A model generated the notes under the pieces. It was not told the origin of the DNA, did no database searches, and saw nothing but the letters and a program-made list of their open reading frames with translations. 64,000 nucleotides of DNA from Neobacillus niacini (lineage in GTDB: Bacteria; Bacillota; Bacilli; Bacillales; Cytobacillaceae): positions 5,692,001 through 5,756,000 of the forward strand of contig NZ_JAUSZN010000001.1 in NCBI RefSeq assembly GCF_030817595.1. Direction: 5' to 3'. Positions 30,245 through 38,283 of this stretch are shown in pieces. A program made the translations under genes and the position numbers. The first letter of the stretch is position 1; each line of letters opens with the position of its first letter.

Positions 30245-30292
30245 AAGAAAAAACCCTAGAAGCGTTGATATAACGCGGTTTCTAGGGTTTTT
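30245..30292 (-). terminator. Present rpsD terminator
   Basis: AAACCCTAGAA / TTCTAGGGTTT with inner pairing and a T-run on the minus strand. A second small hairpin, AATGCTC/GAGCATT, lies at 30296-30316. Confidence 0.85.
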
Positions 30293-30319
30293 GTGAATGC
30301 TCTTTACAGAGCATTTCAA

Positions 30320-30922
30320 TTAACGTGAGTAGAACTCGACGATAAGAGTTTCGTTAATTTCAGCTGGTAATTCAGAACGCTCAGGTAAGCGAGTGAAAGT
30401 ACCTTCAAGCTTGTCTGCATCAAATGTTAAGTAGTCAGGAACGAAGTTATTAACTTCGATTGCTTCTTTAACAACATCAAGGTTACGTGATTTTTCACGT
30501 AGGCTGATAGTTTGACCAGGAGTTAAACGGTAAGATGGGATATCTACACGTGATCCATCAACTAAGATGTGGCCGTGGTTTACTAATTGACGAGCTGCAC
30601 GACGAGTACGAGCTAAACCTAAACGGTAAACTACGTTGTCAAGACGTGATTCAAGTAGGATCATGAAGTTTTCACCGTGAACCCCACCTAATTTGCCAGC
30701 TTTATCAAATAGGTTACGGAATTGGCGCTCAGTTACTCCGTACATGTGACGAAGTTTTTGCTTTTCTTGCAATTGCAATCCGTATTCAGAAAGCTTCTTA
30801 CGTTGGTTTGGACCATGTTGTCCAGGAGCGTAAGGACGCTTTTCTAATTCTTTACCTGTGCCGCTTAGAGAGATTCCAAGACGACGAGAAATTTTCCAGC
30901 TTGAGCCAGTATAACGAGCCAT
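30320..30922 (-). CDS. rpsD: 30S ribosomal protein S4
   Basis: Primary 16S rRNA-binding protein that nucleates small-subunit assembly. 200 residues. N-terminal [31 protein letters not shown] and the S4 RNA-binding domain ([31 protein letters not shown]). AAGGAGGAG precedes the start. In Bacillus S4 represses its own gene by binding the leader, which is present here. Its 3' end is the apparent insertion point of the neighbouring island. Confidence 0.97.
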   Translation of the reverse strand: MARYTGSSWKISRRLGISLSGTGKELEKRPYAPGQHGPNQRKKLSEYGLQLQEKQKLRHMYGVTERQFRNLFDKAGKLGGVHGENFMILLESRLDNVVYRLGLARTRRAARQLVNHGHILVDGSRVDIPSYRLTPGQTISLREKSRNLDVVKEAIEVNNFVPDYLTFDADKLEGTFTRLPERSELPAEINETLIVEFYSR

Positions 30923-31121
30923 GAATGACTCCTCCTTAGTGTTTTTATTTTTTGGTAAAATAAAAACCGTTATGAAACATCAATGATAGCCATTTTGTTT
31001 TCATGCACCTTCGCCCTAGCAGCAGAGGGTTACAAGATACACCATCAAATGAGTTCGATGACTCATGAGGAACAAAATGAATCCATTCACGTGTTCACAT
31101 AGGCTGCAGTTATTTTACACA
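30923..31121 (-). promoter_or_regulatory. rpsD leader (S4 autoregulation site)
   Basis: About 200-base untranslated leader on the minus strand. Pairing arms include CCTCATGAGTCATCGAACTC and ATTTTGTT...AACAAAAT, and the 3' part holds AAAACGG-like and AAATAAAAAC stretches next to the ribosome site. Its length and position match the known S4-binding leader of Firmicutes. The fold was judged by eye only. With the promoter and the divergent promoter area it fills 30923-31229. Confidence 0.65.
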
Positions 31122-31127
31122 AAGGAT

Positions 31128-31157
31128 ATTATATAATTTTATTCATCAATATGTCAA
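31128..31157 (-). promoter_or_regulatory. Sigma-A promoter of rpsD
   Basis: Minus strand TTGACA (31157-31152), 18 bases, TATAAT (31133-31128): both boxes are exact consensus. Confidence 0.85.
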
Positions 31158-31229
31158 GTTAATTTCAGGAAATGAATAGTATATAGAAATGAAGAGAAAT
31201 GACAGCGTTTTCAATTAGGGGGAGTCACA

Positions 31230-32417
31230 TTGGGTAATGAAAATTTTCGCTTTGAAACGGAAGCTGTTCACTCTGGGTATAGTTCCGATGAACACCAAGG
31301 AAGTTTAGTTCCTCCCTTGTATCAAACTTCCACCTTCACCTTTTCAAGTGCAGAACAAGGGGAAAGAAGATTTGCAGGACAAGAGGAGGGATTTTTATAC
31401 TCCCGTCTGGGAAATCCCACAGTAAAAATTCTTGAAGACCGAATGGCAAAGCTGGAACAGGGTGAAGCTGCGTTGGCATTCTCATCAGGGATGGCAGCGG
31501 TTTCTGCAGTGTTAACCGCTTTAACTAAAACAGGTGACCATATCCTGTGTTCACAGGGTGTATATGGTTGTACGTTTGGATTATTGCAATTGTTAAAAGA
31601 AAAATATAACGTTACCCATGATTTTTCGTTAATGGCATCAAATGAAATGCTAGAAGAAGAGATTCTCCCAAATACTGCCTGTATTTATATAGAAACCCCG
31701 ATTAATCCTACCATGAAACTAGTTGACTTAGAATTAGTCTCAAAGCTCGCTAAACAACATGGTATTCCTGTTGTAGTGGATAATACATTTTGCTCCCCGT
31801 ATTTGCAAACACCTATTAGCCTAGGTTGTGATATTGTTATTCATAGTGCAACAAAATATATTTGTGGTCACGGTGATGTGATTGCCGGAATTGTTGTTGG
31901 CAGCCGTGATTTCATCAAACAGGTGTCAAGAACCACACAAAAAGATATTGGCGGCACCATCTCACCGTTCGATGCCTGGCTATTATTAAGAGGGTTAAAA
32001 ACGCTCCCTGTCAGGATGGACCGTCATTGTGAGAATGCCAATCTGCTTGTTGAATTTTTACGGAATCATCGAAAAGTAGAAAGGCTCTATTTTCCTGGCA
32101 ATAGTGATTTTAAAGAAGACAATAAGATTATGCATAAACAAATGAAAAAACCAGGCGGGGTAATTTCTTTTTCTGTAATAGGAACAAAAGAAACAGCACA
32201 ATATTTTATGAATCAATTACAATTGGTGAAAATTGCTGTTAGTTTAGGGGATGCAGAAACGTTAATCCAGCACCCTGCAACCATGACACATGCTGTCATT
32301 CCAGAAGAAGAACGAAGTAAAATGGGTATTGAAGATACATTACTCCGCCTGTCAGTCGGTCTTGAAGCATGGGAGGATATACAAGAAGACTTAGAACAAG
32401 CACTTGAAAAAATATAA
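31230..32417 (+). CDS. Methionine gamma-lyase-like PLP enzyme
   Basis: Cys/Met-metabolism PLP enzyme, 395 residues. PLP lysine in SATKYICGHGD (Lys209); YSRLGNPTVKILE binds the cofactor of the partner subunit. Cys114 in YGCTF corresponds to the active-site Cys typical of methionine gamma-lyases (degrades Met to methanethiol, 2-oxobutyrate and ammonia), which argues against cystathionine synthases and lyases. TTG start at 31230 after TAGGGGGAG. Its terminator stem begins right after the stop but is broken by the IS at 32432. Confidence 0.8.
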   Translation: MGNENFRFETEAVHSGYSSDEHQGSLVPPLYQTSTFTFSSAEQGERRFAGQEEGFLYSRLGNPTVKILEDRMAKLEQGEAALAFSSGMAAVSAVLTALTKTGDHILCSQGVYGCTFGLLQLLKEKYNVTHDFSLMASNEMLEEEILPNTACIYIETPINPTMKLVDLELVSKLAKQHGIPVVVDNTFCSPYLQTPISLGCDIVIHSATKYICGHGDVIAGIVVGSRDFIKQVSRTTQKDIGGTISPFDAWLLLRGLKTLPVRMDRHCENANLLVEFLRNHRKVERLYFPGNSDFKEDNKIMHKQMKKPGGVISFSVIGTKETAQYFMNQLQLVKIAVSLGDAETLIQHPATMTHAVIPEEERSKMGIEDTLLRLSVGLEAWEDIQEDLEQALEKI

Positions 32418-32431
32418 AAAACTCGCCGCAC
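32415..32431 (+). terminator. Left half of a split bidirectional terminator
   Basis: AAAAAACTCGCC-GCAC. The other half, CACAT-GGCGAGTTTTTT, lies at 33733-33749, on the far side of the IS. Rejoined over the shared CAC they give a perfect 12-bp stem with loop GCACAT. Confidence 0.8.
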
Positions 32432-32517
32432 TGATATTATCCCCTTTAAGTAGACAGTGTAAAAAAACCACAATAGTTATTGTCGGTGGTACACTTATAC
32501 TTGGAGGGGATTTTTCA

Positions 32518-32874
32518 ATGGCTAAAAAGGGACAAGAATTTAAGAGTTATACTGATGAATTTAAGTTACAAGCAGTTATGAAGTATATCAATGGAAATAA
32601 AAGTTATGCGGTTTTAGCTGAAGAACTTGGCATTAAAAATTGTACTCAACTTAAAGTTTGGGTTAGGAAGTGGAAAGATGGGGAACAGTTTGATACAAGA
32701 GTTGGAGCTACTAATCCATTCAAAGGTAGGCCACGAACCATATTTAAATCCGTCGAAGAAGAAAGAGATTATTTGAAAGCGCAGGTGGATTATTTAAAAA
32801 AGCAGTATCCAAATCTGGTAAAGGAGGAGAGGAAATCACTCAACAAATCAAATATGAGATCATTGATGAATTAA
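32518..32874 (+). CDS. IS3-family OrfA (helix-turn-helix protein)
   Basis: 118 residues. An N-terminal helix-turn-helix (SYTDEFKLQAVMKYINGNKSYAVLAEELGI) is followed by a leucine-zipper-like region (EEERDYLKAQVDYLKKQYP). It binds the IS ends. ATG at 32518 after TTGGAGGGG. The codons TTA-AAA-AAG at 32794-32802 form the frameshift site leading into OrfB. Confidence 0.85.
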   Translation: MAKKGQEFKSYTDEFKLQAVMKYINGNKSYAVLAEELGIKNCTQLKVWVRKWKDGEQFDTRVGATNPFKGRPRTIFKSVEEERDYLKAQVDYLKKQYPNLVKEERKSLNKSNMRSLMN

Positions 32875-33698
32875 AAGATACCCATCGTATTACCTGGTTG
32901 TTAGAGATCGCTTATGTTAAGCCAGCTAGTTACTATAAGTGGAGGGCTACTCAGAAAGATAGAGCAGAAAGAGCCAAACAAGATCAGGATATAAGAGAAC
33001 ACATGATGGGGATTCATTTACTTCATCCTGAATTTGGATACCCTCGTATGACCACTTGGTTAAATGAAAACGATTATTCAATTAATCATAAAAAGGTATA
33101 CCGTCTTATGAAGGAAATGGAAATTCAAGCTATCATACGCAAAAAGAGGAAACGACATGGACACACACCTTCTGTGATACAACCTAATCGTCTTAATAGA
33201 AAATTCGAGGCATTAGCTCCTAATCAAAAGATGGTTACGGATATTACATACGTTTCGGATGGTAAGCAATTTTATTATTTATCGGTCATTCAAGACTTGT
33301 TTAATAATGAAGTTGTAGCATGGGAGTTATCAAGAAGAAATGATCTTGAACTTGTCTTAAATACTGTTTCTCAATGGACAAGCAAAAAAGACGTAGCTGA
33401 AGCCGTTGTACATTCAGATCAAGGCTTTCAGTATACGTCTAAGCTATACAACAAACGACTAGAAGAATACGGCGTAAAGGGCAGCCACTCTCGCAAAGGA
33501 AACTGCCTGGATAACGCCTGCATCGAATCCTTCTTTTCGCACCTTAAAACAAAGAAGTTGTATATAGAACAGTGTAAAACAGAAGATGAGATTAGACAAG
33601 CAATCGAAGATTACATCTACCACTATAATTACAAACGTTTTCAGAAGAAACTAAACCAACGCGCACCAGTTGAATACCGACACGCGTTAGTCGCATAG
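32802..33698 (+). CDS. IS3-family OrfB transposase, made by -1 frameshift
   Basis: Integrase-core (rve) transposase. The frame is open from the slip site at 32802; a conventional start (TTG at 32898) would lose part of the HTH_21 region. The catalytic triad is visible as TDITYV (Asp), HSDQGFQYTS (Asp) and NACIESFFSHLK (Glu), with the 35-residue spacing of the family. The fused OrfAB protein, about 393 residues, is the probable active transposase. Confidence 0.88.
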   Translation, partial: AVSKSGKGGEEITQQIKYEIIDELKDTHRITWLLEIAYVKPASYYKWRATQKDRAERAKQDQDIREHMMGIHLLHPEFGYPRMTTWLNENDYSINHKKVYRLMKEMEIQAIIRKKRKRHGHTPSVIQPNRLNRKFEALAPNQKMVTDITYVSDGKQFYYLSVIQDLFNNEVVAWELSRRNDLELVLNTVSQWTSKKDVAEAVVHSDQGFQYTSKLYNKRLEEYGVKGSHSRKGNCLDNACIESFFSHLKTKKLYIEQCKTEDEIRQAIEDYIYHYNYKRFQKKLNQRAPVEYRHALVA

Positions 33699-33747
33699 TT
33701 TTTTTAAGCTGTCTACTTGACAGGGGTAAGACCACATGGCGAGTTTT

Positions 33748-34230
33748 TTACAAATGATTAACGAGAATGGCAGTAAATTCCTCCAATTGCTCTTGGTCCA
33801 GCTCATCAAAGCGACTTTTCTCAGGTGAGTCAATGTCTAAGACACCAAGTAACATACCATCTTTGATTAGTGGTATAACAATTTCGGAATTTGAAGCTGC
33901 ATCACAGGCAATGTGTCCAGGAAATTGATGAACGTCTTCTACTCGAACGGTTTCCATTTTCTTTGCAGCTGTTCCACATACACCTTTTCCTAGCGGGATG
34001 CGAACACATGCCGGAAGTCCTTGGAAGGGTCCCAATACTAATTCATTGTTCTCATCCATTAAATAGAAGCCAACCCAGTTTATACGATCAAGAAACTGAT
34101 TTAATAAAGCTGACGTATTGCTAAGATTAGCGATTTGATTAGTCTCGCCATGGAGAAGAGCCTGTAATTGTTTTTTTACCAATTCATAATTTTCTTGTCG
34201 GCTCCCTTTGTACATTTCGACATTAAACAT
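33748..34230 (-). CDS. ytsP: Free methionine-(R)-sulfoxide reductase, GAF domain (YtsP)
   Basis: fRMsr reduces free Met-R-sulfoxide with thioredoxin. 160-residue GAF domain: NWVGFYLMDENNELVLGPFQG, the Cys residues in ACVRIPLGKGVCGTA and HIACDAASNSEIV, and the late GVLDIDSP. The three Cys match the catalytic set of the family. ATG at 34230. It converges on the methionine lyase gene; the two shared the terminator now split by the IS. Confidence 0.88.
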   Translation of the reverse strand: MFNVEMYKGSRQENYELVKKQLQALLHGETNQIANLSNTSALLNQFLDRINWVGFYLMDENNELVLGPFQGLPACVRIPLGKGVCGTAAKKMETVRVEDVHQFPGHIACDAASNSEIVIPLIKDGMLLGVLDIDSPEKSRFDELDQEQLEEFTAILVNHL

Positions 34231-34314
34231 GTTTTTTCACCCATCCATCATTAAATTTCTTATATATTTTATCAAACTGACAAGAAAAAGAGCATACTTT
34301 GTCGATAATTTCAT

Positions 34315-34341
34315 GAAGGAATCAACCGTCCAAGCAAGAAT
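34315..34341 (+). promoter_or_regulatory. Candidate sigma-H promoter of refZ
   Basis: GAAGGAATC, 11 bases, CAAGAAT against RnAGGAwWW-N11-12-RnnGAAT. B. subtilis refZ (yttP) is a known sigma-H gene. Confidence 0.5.
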
Positions 34342-34385
34342 TGTTTATAGAAAGATAAAAAAACTCGTGTATACGGAGGTGTACG

Positions 34386-35015
34386 ATGAAAAAGGACTCT
34401 AAAGAAGAAATAGTGAAAGCAGCGATAACGCTTTTTAATTCAAATGGATATGCAGGAACATCGATACGAGATATTGCAACCGTTGCAAAAGTAAACTCTG
34501 CAACCATCGCTTACCATTTTGAGAATAAGCTTGGTTTATTAGAATATTGCTTTACTTACTTTTTTGAGCAATATCTTAGTATTATTGAAGAAAAATTTTC
34601 TTTAATGGATACAGGTGTTAAGGATTGTTTAAAACGAATTACAGCTGACTTACTTCACTATCAATGTGAAAATATTGAGCTTACAAGCTTCGTATACCGA
34701 GAGATGTCAATGGATTCTCAGGTAGTCAGAGAAATTATGTCTACCTATGCATTAAAGGAGAAATATTATTTTCAAAAGATCTTTGAAAAAGGGTTTGAAC
34801 GAAAGGAATTCCGTCCACATTCTATTGCATATTTAATTATTCAATACAAAGGCTTACTTATGATGCCGTTTATTAATGCACATTATTTACGAGAGGTATT
34901 ATATATTTTTCCAAATGAAAGATTCTTTGAACAGAAGTATCTAAAGGAAATTAATAGTTGGATTGAAAACACGCTGGGAACTAAGATAATAGAAAAGAAA
35001 GAGGCTATCCTGTAA
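34386..35015 (+). CDS. refZ: RefZ, TetR-family regulator of Z-ring placement
   Basis: DNA-binding protein that, in sporulating B. subtilis, binds sites near the origin and shifts FtsZ assembly. 209 residues. The TetR-type helix-turn-helix is at about 10-55 (KAAITLFNSNGYAGTSIRDIATVAKVNSATIAYHFENK). ATG at 34386 after GGAGGTG. It lies next to ytsP and upstream of ezrA, as in B. subtilis. Confidence 0.88.
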   Translation: MKKDSKEEIVKAAITLFNSNGYAGTSIRDIATVAKVNSATIAYHFENKLGLLEYCFTYFFEQYLSIIEEKFSLMDTGVKDCLKRITADLLHYQCENIELTSFVYREMSMDSQVVREIMSTYALKEKYYFQKIFEKGFERKEFRPHSIAYLIIQYKGLLMMPFINAHYLREVLYIFPNERFFEQKYLKEINSWIENTLGTKIIEKKEAIL

Positions 35016-35050
35016 TTGAACCAACGATTTAACTATTAAATTTAAATGGT

Positions 35051-35094
35051 AAGCACTAGCTGAAACCTAATTTCCTTCAGCAAGTGCTTTTTTA
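35051..35094 (+). terminator. refZ terminator
   Basis: AAGCACT-AGCTGAA / TTCAGC-AAGTGCTT with T6. Confidence 0.85.
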
Positions 35095-35312
35095 TTTGCA
35101 TTTTAACGATATGATTATCTTTTCACAAGATTTTTGTCATAAAATAGTAAATTAAAATTTCTTTTACAAAAAAATTGAAAATACTAGTCAAAAAATGTCG
35201 GTTACATGGTATCATAGAGGCATTGAACTTTACCGTAGTTAATGGTTTTTAATAGATTAGGATATAGTACTTAGAAGATTTAAATGAAGTGTTTGAAACA
35301 GGGGGCTTGAAC

Positions 35313-37001
35313 GTGACATATTTTATTGGATTTATTATCCTGCTACTAGCCTTATTCGTATTGGGGTATTTTATAAAGAAAAAGTATTTTAAAGAAATGG
35401 ATAGGTTAGAAGCCTGGAAAATTGATTTGTTTAACCGGCCGATTTTGGATGAAATGTCAAAGGTAAAACAATTAAATATGACCGGACAAACCGAGGAGTT
35501 ATTCGAGGGCTGGCGAAATCAGTGGGACGATATCATAACGGTTAAATTGCCAGATTTGGAAGAGATGTTATTTGACGCTGAAGAATTTATCGATAAATAC
35601 CGCTTTGCCAAAGCCAAAGCTGTTCAACAAGAAATTAACGATAAATTACAGTCAACTGAAAATGAGATTAATAAAATAGTTGAAGAACTACATGAACTTG
35701 TTGGAAGTGAAGAAAAGAACAGGACTGAAATTGAGCAGTTAAAAGAATTGTACCGGGAAACGAAGAAAACGCTGCTTGCTCATCGACATAGTTTTGGAAA
35801 GTCCGAAAAATACTTAGAAGCTCAACTGGACGACGTTACGAAAAAATTCCATGAATTTGACGAGAAGACTGATCATGGTAACTATCTTGAGGCACGCGAG
35901 CTTGTAATAGGTATTCATGATCAACTAATGAAGGTTAAAAACAATATGGATACCATTCCTCAGCTGTTAATAGAGTGTCAATCTCTAATTCCAGCTCAAT
36001 TGTCAGATATTCTCGAAGGATATCGTGAAATGACCGAAAAGGGGTATTACTTAAGCCATATTCAATTAGAAAATGAAATTGAAAGTCTTCAAGAAAAATT
36101 GGCTGAGTATTTAGCACTGATTGAAGAGACGAAAATCGAAGAGGCGTTAGAAGGAATAGGTGAAGTTAAAGAGCGAATTGATATTCTGTTTGATTTATTG
36201 GAAAAAGAAGTGAATGCCAAACATTTTATCCTTCAAAATGAAAAAGGGATGAGTGGACTTTTATCCTCTGTCCTTGAGGAACATGATCATCTTTCTAATG
36301 AGGTAAAGCATGTGCAAGAAAGCTATCACTTGACGGAAAGTGACTTTGAAATCCAACGCCACTTAGAAAAACAGCTTGCTACTGTTACAAAGCACTATGA
36401 AATTTTGATGGAAAAAATTAATATCAATGAAACGGCCTTAACGATTCTTTGTGAAGAACTAAAAGAAATAAAAATGCATATAGAAATGATTCAGGAAGAG
36501 CAGGAAAATTTCGCTCTTAAGTTACAAGCCCTAAGAAAAGATGAGTTTGAAGCACGTGAAGCACTAAGGGAATTAACCAAAAAAGTGGGCGAAACCATTC
36601 GTTTAGTATCAAAAAGTAATATTCCGGGATTACCAGAAGACTACAAATATTTATTGGAAGATACAAATGAAAGCATACAAAACGTAAAGCTTCAGCTTCA
36701 AGAAAAGCCGCTTAACGTATCAGCTCTAAATCAATATTTAGAGATTGCAGTCTTAACCGTCGAAAAATTATCAACTACAACAGTTGACCTGATTGAAAAT
36801 GTTATGCTTGCTGAAAAGGCGATTCAATACGGAAACAGATACAGAAGTCAGTATCCTTCTGTTGCCAAGGGACTTAGTGATGCAGAAAATGCATTTAGAC
36901 ATTTTGAGTATCAGGAAGCTTTAGAGCAGGCTGCTGCTTCTCTTGAATCTATTGACCCAGGAGTCTTGAAGAAAATCAAGGCAACAGTTGTAAAGCAATA
37001 A
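35313..37001 (+). CDS. ezrA: Septation ring regulator EzrA
   Basis: Membrane-anchored spectrin-like protein that limits FtsZ rings to mid-cell and links them to wall synthesis. 562 residues, the same length as in B. subtilis. One N-terminal helix (YFIGFIILLLALFVLGYFI, ~2-21) and then nearly continuous coiled coil. The conserved QNR-patch-like segment is near the C-terminus (AIQYGNRYRSQYPSV). I chose the GTG at 35313, 7 bases after AGGGGG; the frame opens at 35289. Confidence 0.93.
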   Translation: MTYFIGFIILLLALFVLGYFIKKKYFKEMDRLEAWKIDLFNRPILDEMSKVKQLNMTGQTEELFEGWRNQWDDIITVKLPDLEEMLFDAEEFIDKYRFAKAKAVQQEINDKLQSTENEINKIVEELHELVGSEEKNRTEIEQLKELYRETKKTLLAHRHSFGKSEKYLEAQLDDVTKKFHEFDEKTDHGNYLEARELVIGIHDQLMKVKNNMDTIPQLLIECQSLIPAQLSDILEGYREMTEKGYYLSHIQLENEIESLQEKLAEYLALIEETKIEEALEGIGEVKERIDILFDLLEKEVNAKHFILQNEKGMSGLLSSVLEEHDHLSNEVKHVQESYHLTESDFEIQRHLEKQLATVTKHYEILMEKININETALTILCEELKEIKMHIEMIQEEQENFALKLQALRKDEFEAREALRELTKKVGETIRLVSKSNIPGLPEDYKYLLEDTNESIQNVKLQLQEKPLNVSALNQYLEIAVLTVEKLSTTTVDLIENVMLAEKAIQYGNRYRSQYPSVAKGLSDAENAFRHFEYQEALEQAAASLESIDPGVLKKIKATVVKQ

Positions 37002-37128
37002 GTAATAACCTTAAACCGATTCTGCTGAAAAATGGCAAATCGGTTTTTGTTTGTCTATATCACAAAACTTTTTCAATTGATAAAGTTTGTGGTAAGATTT
37101 AGTCCTGCAAAGGTGAGGTGTTAAAAAG

Positions 37129-38283
37129 ATGATTTATTTTGATAATAGTGCAACGACAAGACCATATAACGAGGTTTTAGACTCATTTGTGAAGGTCTCA
37201 AGTGAATTTTTTGGCAATCCTTCATCCCTGCATGGACTAGGACTGCAAGCTGAAAAACTTCTCACACAGGCACGTACACAAGTGGCTAACCTCTTATCTG
37301 TAAAACCAACAGAGATTTATTTTACTTCTGGTGGTACCGAAAGTAATAATTTGGCCATTAAAGGGACAGCAATGATGCATAAGAACAAAGGAAAACACTT
37401 AATTTTATCCAGTGTTGAACATCCTTCTGTCCGTGGAGCAATGGAACAGTTACAAAGGTTAGGTTTTGACATAACCTATTTGCCGGCTGATCAAAATGGA
37501 AGAGTAATGGTAGAGGATGTCAAAGCTTCTATAAGAAAAGATACAATACTTGTTTCAGTTATGCATGTAAATAATGAGGTAGGAACAATTCAGCCAATTG
37601 CAGAAATTGGCAAGCTCTTGAGGCAATATCCAACCATTCTCTTTCATGTAGACGCTGTACAAGCTGTCGGAAAGGTTCCATTAAACTTAACGGAAGATGG
37701 AGTGGATTTATGCTCATTTTCGGCGCATAAGTTTCATGGATTAAAGGGGACTGGTGCGCTATTTATAAGAGAAGGAACTAGATTGGGTCCACTGCTCTCA
37801 GGCGGAAATCAAGAATGGAAAGTCAGAAGTGGAACGGAAAATGTGGCAGGAGCTGTCGCAATGGCTAAGGCTCTAAGAATGACGATGGTGAAAGGTGAAT
37901 TAGGAATTGAAAAAATGAAACGGGTGAAATCCCTTTTGCGAGAAGAGTTAGCCAGGATAGATGACCTTACGATCAATACGCCTTTGGAAAATTCCGCCCC
38001 ACATATTCTCAATTTTTCTATCAAGGGAGTAAAAGCAGAGGTTTTAATCCACACACTAGAGCAAACAGGAATCTATCTGTCGACAACAAGTGCCTGTTCC
38101 TCTAAGAAACAATTACCAAGTCAGACACTTTTAGCAATGGGTGTACCAGATGACTTGGCTGACAGTGCATTTAGAATAAGCTTGTCCTACGATAATACTG
38201 AGGATGAGGCACGAATTGTAATTAAGGCAATCGAAAAAGGCGCAAAACAACTAAGAAAGGTTATGAAATTACATGAATTATGA
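37129..38283 (+). CDS. nifZ: Cysteine desulfurase NifZ (IscS-like)
   Basis: PLP enzyme that moves sulfur from cysteine to the partner ThiI for 4-thiouridine in tRNA. 384 residues. PLP lysine in SAHKFHG (Lys201); catalytic Cys in STTSACSS (Cys323). Overlaps thiI by 11 bases, consistent with a dedicated pair. ATG at 37129 after AAGGTGAGG. Confidence 0.92.
   Translation: MIYFDNSATTRPYNEVLDSFVKVSSEFFGNPSSLHGLGLQAEKLLTQARTQVANLLSVKPTEIYFTSGGTESNNLAIKGTAMMHKNKGKHLILSSVEHPSVRGAMEQLQRLGFDITYLPADQNGRVMVEDVKASIRKDTILVSVMHVNNEVGTIQPIAEIGKLLRQYPTILFHVDAVQAVGKVPLNLTEDGVDLCSFSAHKFHGLKGTGALFIREGTRLGPLLSGGNQEWKVRSGTENVAGAVAMAKALRMTMVKGELGIEKMKRVKSLLREELARIDDLTINTPLENSAPHILNFSIKGVKAEVLIHTLEQTGIYLSTTSACSSKKQLPSQTLLAMGVPDDLADSAFRISLSYDNTEDEARIVIKAIEKGAKQLRKVMKLHEL

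Larger units (their letters stand above)
25747..30319. mobile_element. Accessory island at the rpsD 3' end (candidate decayed integrative element)
   Basis: About 4.6 kb between two copies of the rpsD 3' end. TTAACGTGAG occurs at 25747-25756 and at the true rpsD end, 30320-30329, and the wider alignment keeps 20 of 28 bases. Degenerate tyrosine-integrase tails lie just inside both ends. The cargo is an aromatic-acid transporter and a Rieske dioxygenase. Integration by a tyrosine recombinase is inferred; no intact integrase remains. Confidence 0.5.
32432..33732 (+). mobile_element. IS3-family insertion sequence (IS150-like), intact
   Basis: About 1301 bp. Subterminal inverted repeats share CCCC-(6)-AAGTAGACAG and TTAAAAAAAC (32441-32468 against 33694-33725). 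A CAC on each side (32429-32431 and 33733-33735) is the likely target duplication. OrfA and OrfB overlap in -1 register at an A6G slippery site. Both frames lack stops and the DDE triad is present, so it could be active. Exact ends are uncertain by 1-3 bases. Confidence 0.85.
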
